36,919 bases of DNA. Source: Saprospiraceae bacterium (GTDB lineage: Bacteria; Bacteroidota; Bacteroidia; Chitinophagales; Saprospiraceae). The DNA lies in contig JALWSS010000209.1 of the NCBI GenBank assembly GCA_026993525.1, positions 1 to 36,919 on the forward strand, in the 5' to 3' direction. Below the pieces are notes generated by a model that had not been told where the DNA came from, did no database searches, and saw nothing but the letters and a program-made list of their open reading frames with translations. Positions 33,545 through 36,919 of the stretch are shown in pieces. How positions within the stretch are numbered: position 1 is the stretch's first letter; every line of letters begins with the position of its first letter. The position numbers and the translations under genes were made by a program.

Positions 33545-34093
33545 ATGTCGAAGTATCAATCAACACTGGAAAAACTCAACCGGGAACTCGAATCCCTGCT
33601 CACACACCTTTCTTCATTCCCTTCGGAAAAACTACAGGAGAGACCCGCCCCCGGCGCCTGGTCGGTGGTGGAAGTGATGCAACACCTGATGCTGGCCGAG
33701 CGGCTCTCGGTGGGCTATGTGAGAAAGAAAATCCAGTACCCGCATGGACTGAAGAAGCCCGGCCTGGAAAACAGGATCCGGCTGCTTATGCTTCGTTTTT
33801 TCCTGGAAGTACCCATCAAATTCAAAGCACCCGCTATTGTTTCGGAACAAAAGTTCAGCAATGATGTGGACTTTGACACGCTGGCAAAAAAGTGGCGTGA
33901 AATCAGGGTGGAGCTGGGCAAGCTGCTGGATGAGATTCCACCGGAACTGGAAAAGACCAACATCTACAAACACGCCGTGGCCGGGCGGCTTACCCTGGCT
34001 GGGATGTTCCGGTTCTTCACCGGCCATTTCAGACGGCACCGAAAACAAATTGAAAGGACCCTCAAAGCCGTGGGTGCCGGTCAAACCGTCTAA
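33545..34093 (+). CDS. DinB-family (YfiT/DinB_2-like) protein
   Basis: The 182-residue protein is predicted to be a four-helix bundle. It begins MSKYQSTLEKLNRELESLLT, and PAPGAWSVVEVMQHLMLAER is the typical DinB_2 segment carrying the first metal-binding histidine. The second site is FTGHFRRHRKQIERTLKAVG, with the terminal histidines. The family includes thiol-dependent and other metal enzymes, and function cannot be predicted. It probably forms an operon with mnmD. Its TAA stop overlaps the stop of convergent nupC by 4 bp in total. Confidence 0.85.
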   Translation: MSKYQSTLEKLNRELESLLTHLSSFPSEKLQERPAPGAWSVVEVMQHLMLAERLSVGYVRKKIQYPHGLKKPGLENRIRLLMLRFFLEVPIKFKAPAIVSEQKFSNDVDFDTLAKKWREIRVELGKLLDEIPPELEKTNIYKHAVAGRLTLAGMFRFFTGHFRRHRKQIERTLKAVGAGQTV

Positions 34094-35391
34094 ACGAGCA
34101 GGCTGGCGAAAATGGCGGTAAAGAAGGCCGCTATGGTACCGCCGATCATGGCCTTGAAGCTCAGCTCCGTGAGGTTTTGCCGCTGGCCGGGAGCCAGGGC
34201 ACTGATGCCACCGATCTGTATTCCGATGGAAGCAAAATTGGCGAAGCCGCAAAGGGCATAAGTAGCAATCAAAACGGATTTTTCCTGAAGTACCGGTGCC
34301 ACTCCGGGTATTTGGGCGTAAGCGTAAAACTCATTGATAGCTGTTTTCATACCCAGCAACTGACCCACCACGGTGCAATCCTCCCAGGGCACACCCAGCA
34401 ACCAGGCCACCGGTGCAAACACAACTCCCAGCACATACTCGATGGTAAAGCCGGAAAACCGGCCATCCGTACTTTTTACAATGGCTTCGTTCCAGCCGAA
34501 CCAGTCGCCAAAACCGTGTTCCAGGCCGTAATTGACCATGCTGATAAAAGCCGTGAACACCAGCAACATGATGCCCACATTGACCGCCAGGCGGAAGCCA
34601 TCGGTGCTGCCCCGGGTGATGGCATCGAGCACGTTGTTGCCGGATTTCTCTTTGGGTACGTCCAGTTTTTGGGCCTCGAGGGGTATCTCGCCTTTCAACG
34701 GGTACAGAATCTTGGCCGCAACGATGGCCGCCGGAGCCGACATGATGGAGGCATTGAGCAGGTGGCGGGCAAACAACTGCTGCTCCACCGGATCATCACC
34801 ACCCAGGAAACCCACATAGGCCGCGAACACACTGCCGGCGATGGTGGCAAAGCCCCCGGTCATCAGGCACATGATCTCAGAGCGGGACATGCCCTCCAGG
34901 TAAGGCCGTATCACCAGCGGAGCCTCCGTCTGGCCGATGAACACATTGGCAGCAGCAGCCAGGCTTTCAGCGCCGGTCAGTTTCATGGTTTTGCTCATCA
35001 CCCAGGCAATGCCCTTTGTGATGAGTTGCAGAATGCCGAAGTAGTACAACATGGAAGAAACCGCCGAGAAGAACACGATGGTCGGTAGGATTTTGAACAC
35101 GAAATTGTTAAGTGCGGTATCCACTTCGGCTGCGCCAAACGGCGTGAGCAGAAAGTCCGTACCGGCATGGGTAAAGTCCAGCACCTTCACAAAGAAATGG
35201 GCGATCCCGTCAAAAACGTGGGTAATAACGTCCACTTTCAGCACCAACACCCCCATAACAAGCTGCAGCAACAGGCCGGCCCCCACCAGCCGCCAGTTGA
35301 TGGATTTCCGGTCGTAACTAAGGGCATACAGAAATGCGATCATTACCGCCAACCCAAACAACGCTCTTACCAGGGTAATCAAAAAGTCCAT
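34090..35391 (-). CDS. nupC: Concentrative nucleoside transporter, NupC/CNT family
   Basis: The 433-residue inner-membrane protein has about ten hydrophobic segments, starting MDFLITLVRALFGLAVMIAF. Family motifs are visible: FVFKILPTIVFFSAVSSMLY, NVFIGQTEAPLVIRPYLEGM, MTGGFATIAGSVFAAYVGFL and TYALCGFANFASIGIQIGG. It imports nucleosides with protons or sodium. The frame continues 55 codons upstream of 35391 into the heptamer array, but that stretch merely reflects the repeat (RVTCHASRVTRHVLRVT), and a -7 box at 35428-35421 supports the ATG at 35391. Confidence 0.95.
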   Translation of the reverse strand: MDFLITLVRALFGLAVMIAFLYALSYDRKSINWRLVGAGLLLQLVMGVLVLKVDVITHVFDGIAHFFVKVLDFTHAGTDFLLTPFGAAEVDTALNNFVFKILPTIVFFSAVSSMLYYFGILQLITKGIAWVMSKTMKLTGAESLAAAANVFIGQTEAPLVIRPYLEGMSRSEIMCLMTGGFATIAGSVFAAYVGFLGGDDPVEQQLFARHLLNASIMSAPAAIVAAKILYPLKGEIPLEAQKLDVPKEKSGNNVLDAITRGSTDGFRLAVNVGIMLLVFTAFISMVNYGLEHGFGDWFGWNEAIVKSTDGRFSGFTIEYVLGVVFAPVAWLLGVPWEDCTVVGQLLGMKTAINEFYAYAQIPGVAPVLQEKSVLIATYALCGFANFASIGIQIGGISALAPGQRQNLTELSFKAMIGGTIAAFFTAIFASLLV

Positions 35392-35420
35392 GCTCAAAGT
35401 GGTTTTCGTGAAAAGACGGC

Positions 35421-35428
35421 CAAATGTA
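35421..35428 (-). promoter_or_regulatory. -7 box of nupC
   Basis: On the minus strand it reads TACATTTG, a perfect TAnnTTTG match, 29 bp before the ATG at 35391 and 22 bp from the edge of the heptamer array. Confidence 0.5.
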
Positions 35429-35449
35429 GGGAATTTGATTTTTAGGATA

Positions 35450-35526
35450 GCGTGACACGTGATGCGTGACGCGTAACACGTGACGCGTAACACGTGACGC
35501 GTAACACGTGACGCGTGACACGTGAC
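35450..35526. repeat. Heptanucleotide tandem array (11 x 7 bp)
   Basis: There are eleven consecutive 7-bp units of the type GCGTGAC, ACGTGAC and GCGTAAC, alternating so that the true period is partly 14 bp. It is full of ACGCGT and CACGTG palindromes. It lies just upstream of the nupC promoter. Confidence 0.95.
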
Positions 35527-35919
35527 GCGTTGGCTTGGTCTGAAATAAGGTGCCAAACCCTACACCCTACACCCTACACTTTAAACTCTAAACCCCCGTC
35601 TGGCCTGGCGCCAGCCTGTCCGGCGGCCAGACGGGCCGGACAGGCTACACCCTACACCCTAAACTCCTTAACCACAGCGTAATCGGAGTTGAAAACAGAG
35701 TTGAATCCCGAGACAAGCTCGGGACCAACCGGCAACCGACCCCGATGCCGATAATTATCGGCACGGGGACAACCGACAACCGACAACCGACCCCGATGCC
35801 GATAATTATCGGCACGGGGACAACCGACAACAACCCTCATAATCCTCATAATCCTTCATCCCCGATGAATATCGGGGTCATAATCCTCATAATCCTTATA
35901 ATCCCCAACCCAGCAACCA
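35527..35919. repeat. Intergenic repeat island H (composite), 3' of lptE
   Basis: From left to right it contains: ACCCTAC heptamers (about 35556-35580); GC-rich nested palindromes (35599-35646) including the 22-bp word shared with 9287-9308; more CCTACAC heptamers; a core at about 35660-35710; the hairpin GATGCCGATAATTATCGGCA twice; CGACAAC heptamers; and the period-9 TCATAATCC units around CCCCGATGAATATCGGGG. It is the inverted counterpart of island D. No gene is visible. Confidence 0.9.
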
Positions 35920-36417
35920 TTACCAATTCGTAAAAGCCCGGTTGAAGATCTGATCGATGAGTTCCTTGTTGATGGTTTCGAGCAGTTGGTCCTGCACATC
36001 GAGGAGGTTCTGGTCGGGTTCGAAGAACTCTTCGTAGCTGAACTGCTGTTTCCAGTTGGCCTTTTCGTTTTTGTTGTTGATGAACTCCACCCGGACGGTG
36101 ACGGTGAGTTTGTTGAAGCCGATCTGCTGGTCGGCTTTTGGTGCTTCGGCAGCCACCCGGAAGCCGGTAATGGCCCCGTGGAATTCAATGTCCGGTTCCA
36201 CATCGTTGTAGCTCAGGCGGGTTTCCCGTCGGATTTTGTCCTTTAGCTGTTCCGTAAAATCACGGGGCAAAGTCGGTATGGAGGCTTGGCTCTGGTCTTC
36301 GAAAAGATCCACATAAAAGGTGTTCACGTCGGGTGGGATGCTGATGCCCTTGAAGGAATAGCAGCCCGCCATTGCGACGAAAAAAAGAAGAGAAATAAAA
36401 AACTGAATTCTTTTCAC
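35920..36417 (-). CDS. lptE: LPS-assembly lipoprotein LptE (Bacteroidota type)
   Basis: The 165-residue lipoprotein has a signal ending AMAGCYS (cysteine 19). Mature motifs are YSFKGISIPPDVNTFYVDLF, TEQLKDKIRRETRLSYND, IEFHGAITGFRVAAEAPKAD, KLTVTVRVEFINNKNEKANW and QFSYEEFFEPDQNLLD, ending in a helix QLLETINKELIDQIFNRAF. This matches the Bacteroidota LptE family, the plug/partner of LptD that helps insert LPS into the outer membrane. It stands alone here, with no lptD, and repeat island H follows its stop codon. Confidence 0.88.
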   Translation of the reverse strand: MKRIQFFISLLFFVAMAGCYSFKGISIPPDVNTFYVDLFEDQSQASIPTLPRDFTEQLKDKIRRETRLSYNDVEPDIEFHGAITGFRVAAEAPKADQQIGFNKLTVTVRVEFINNKNEKANWKQQFSYEEFFEPDQNLLDVQDQLLETINKELIDQIFNRAFTNW

Positions 36418-36474
36418 GAATCGGTGATTTAAAGCGATTACTTACATTGCGCAGCGACAAAGAAAACAAGCCCC

Positions 36475-36919
36475 ATGCTGTTAGTGAAGATTTTTGGGAT
36501 ATTCATTCTGGCCTACCTGCTCGGTTTGGCCATTGTACCAAAAGGCATATTTCTGTACGAGGTTCTGCGAATACCCCTCTGGCTACCAAAACTCTACACC
36601 GCCCCCCGGCAGCCCATGCCGGAGCAACGCCACCGCTACGGTCCGCACCGCCGGCAGTACATTCTGGAGTTTGCCCCGCCGGAAGGCCACCCTGCCAAAG
36701 AACTGGTCATTGTTTACATCCACGGCGGTGGGTGGCAGTTTGGCAGCCCGGAGATGTTCCGGGCCAACGCCTACCGGCTCACGCAGGCAGGCTACCGGGT
36801 GTTCTTGCCCTCTCACCGTCGGCTGCCCTTTTACCGCATCCGCCACCAACGGCATGACGTGGTCAGGATCATGAGCAGCATCCGCAAACTGATGGAAGCG
36901 GAGGGCATCGGTCATTGGC
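36475..36919 (+). CDS. Alpha/beta hydrolase, N-terminal part (truncated by window end)
   Basis: The frame opens at ATG 36475 (MLLVKIFGIFILAYLLGLAI) and runs off the right edge with 148 codons and no stop. The first 22 or so residues form a hydrophobic signal or membrane anchor. LVIVYIHGGGWQFGSPEMFR is the oxyanion-hole HGGGW motif of the hormone-sensitive-lipase/esterase type, followed by AYRLTQAGYRVFLPSHR. The catalytic serine would lie beyond the window. It is divergent from lptE with a 57-bp gap. Confidence 0.8.
   Translation, partial: MLLVKIFGIFILAYLLGLAIVPKGIFLYEVLRIPLWLPKLYTAPRQPMPEQRHRYGPHRRQYILEFAPPEGHPAKELVIVYIHGGGWQFGSPEMFRANAYRLTQAGYRVFLPSHRRLPFYRIRHQRHDVVRIMSSIRKLMEAEGIGHW

Noticed and set aside
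35392-35556. N-terminal extension of nupC (RVTCHASRVTRHVL...)
   Set aside because: It translates the heptamer array, and a -7 box lies inside it at 35428-35421.
9108-35919. CRISPR or diversity-generating retroelement explanation for the repeat islands
   Set aside because: Units are contiguous or separated by other repeats rather than by unique spacers of fixed length, and no cas gene or reverse transcriptase is present in the window.

Overview
This window looks like a chromosomal segment of a Bacteroidota bacterium, most likely of the Saprospiria/Lewinella-Haliscomenobacter type. Four things suggest this. There are two short RpoD-type sigma factors that lack region 1.1. Start-proximal TAnnTTTG boxes match the Bacteroidota -7 element, and starts generally lack Shine-Dalgarno sequences. 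The gene set includes a PorE/OmpA-like TPR-propeller protein, a Bacteroidota-type FtsE, LptE, MnmD, MiaE, a DUF3857/transglutaminase protein and many signal-peptide lipoproteins. Finally, the truncated surface protein at the left edge carries a GNGLDDDNDGLTDCDDPDC-type motif. The lineage is an inference; the window contains no rRNA, and I saw no tRNA, CRISPR array, transposase or prophage.

Layout, left to right. 1-1775 (-): truncated secreted protein. 1776-2397: divergent gap with a promoter-terminator pair that could be a small RNA or an attenuated leader. 2398-3682 (+): small unknown protein, then a divergent sigma-70 factor. 3840-5153 (+): aspartokinase. 8418-5231 (-): nrnA, an FKBP lipoprotein and prfB, the last with an intact programmed +1 frameshift. 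8674-9093 (+): ndk. 9094-9679: repeat island enclosing a 447-bp element with 21-bp terminal inverted repeats. 14303-9680 (-): tight four-gene operon of glycerophosphodiesterase, lipoprotein, nitrilase and PorE-like OmpA protein. 15556-14735 (-): cdaA. 15713-16294 (+): miaE. 16295-17246: three near-identical 176-bp repeats. 17247-18113 (+): second sigma factor. 21980-18191 (-): S9 peptidase and dipeptide epimerase. 22119-23508 (+): lipoprotein and lipoprotein-type MsrB. 32299-23727 (-): coiled-coil membrane protein, glycosidase-like lipoprotein, giant TPR/DUF3857/transglutaminase protein, recF and ftsE. 32833-34093 (+): mnmD-like gene and a DinB-family gene. 35391-34090 (-): nupC. 36417-35920 (-): lptE. 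36475 to the end (+): start of an alpha/beta hydrolase.

The genes are mostly housekeeping: amino-acid precursor synthesis, translation termination, nucleotide and RNA turnover, c-di-AMP signalling, tRNA modification, recombination, division and LPS export. Several envelope lipoproteins and peptide/peptidoglycan salvage enzymes accompany them.

The most unusual feature is not a gene. Eight intergenic islands (near 9110-9675, 14450-14720, 16295-17050, 19225-19545, 22678-22975, 23509-23726, 24420-24694 and 35450-35915) are built from a shared vocabulary: short perfect hairpins such as TCCCGACTTTCGTCGGGA, CCCCGATATTCATCGGGG and GATGCCGATAATTATCGGCA, alternating with short-period tandem arrays of 7, 9, 10 or 16 bp. 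All eight lie 3' of at least one gene and none lies in the six divergent promoter gaps. Two of the islands, 16.6 kb apart and inverted, share an exact 51-bp block and a 32-bp block with one mismatch, in the same relative order. I regard this modular, 3'-end-restricted repeat system as the best candidate for something undescribed here.
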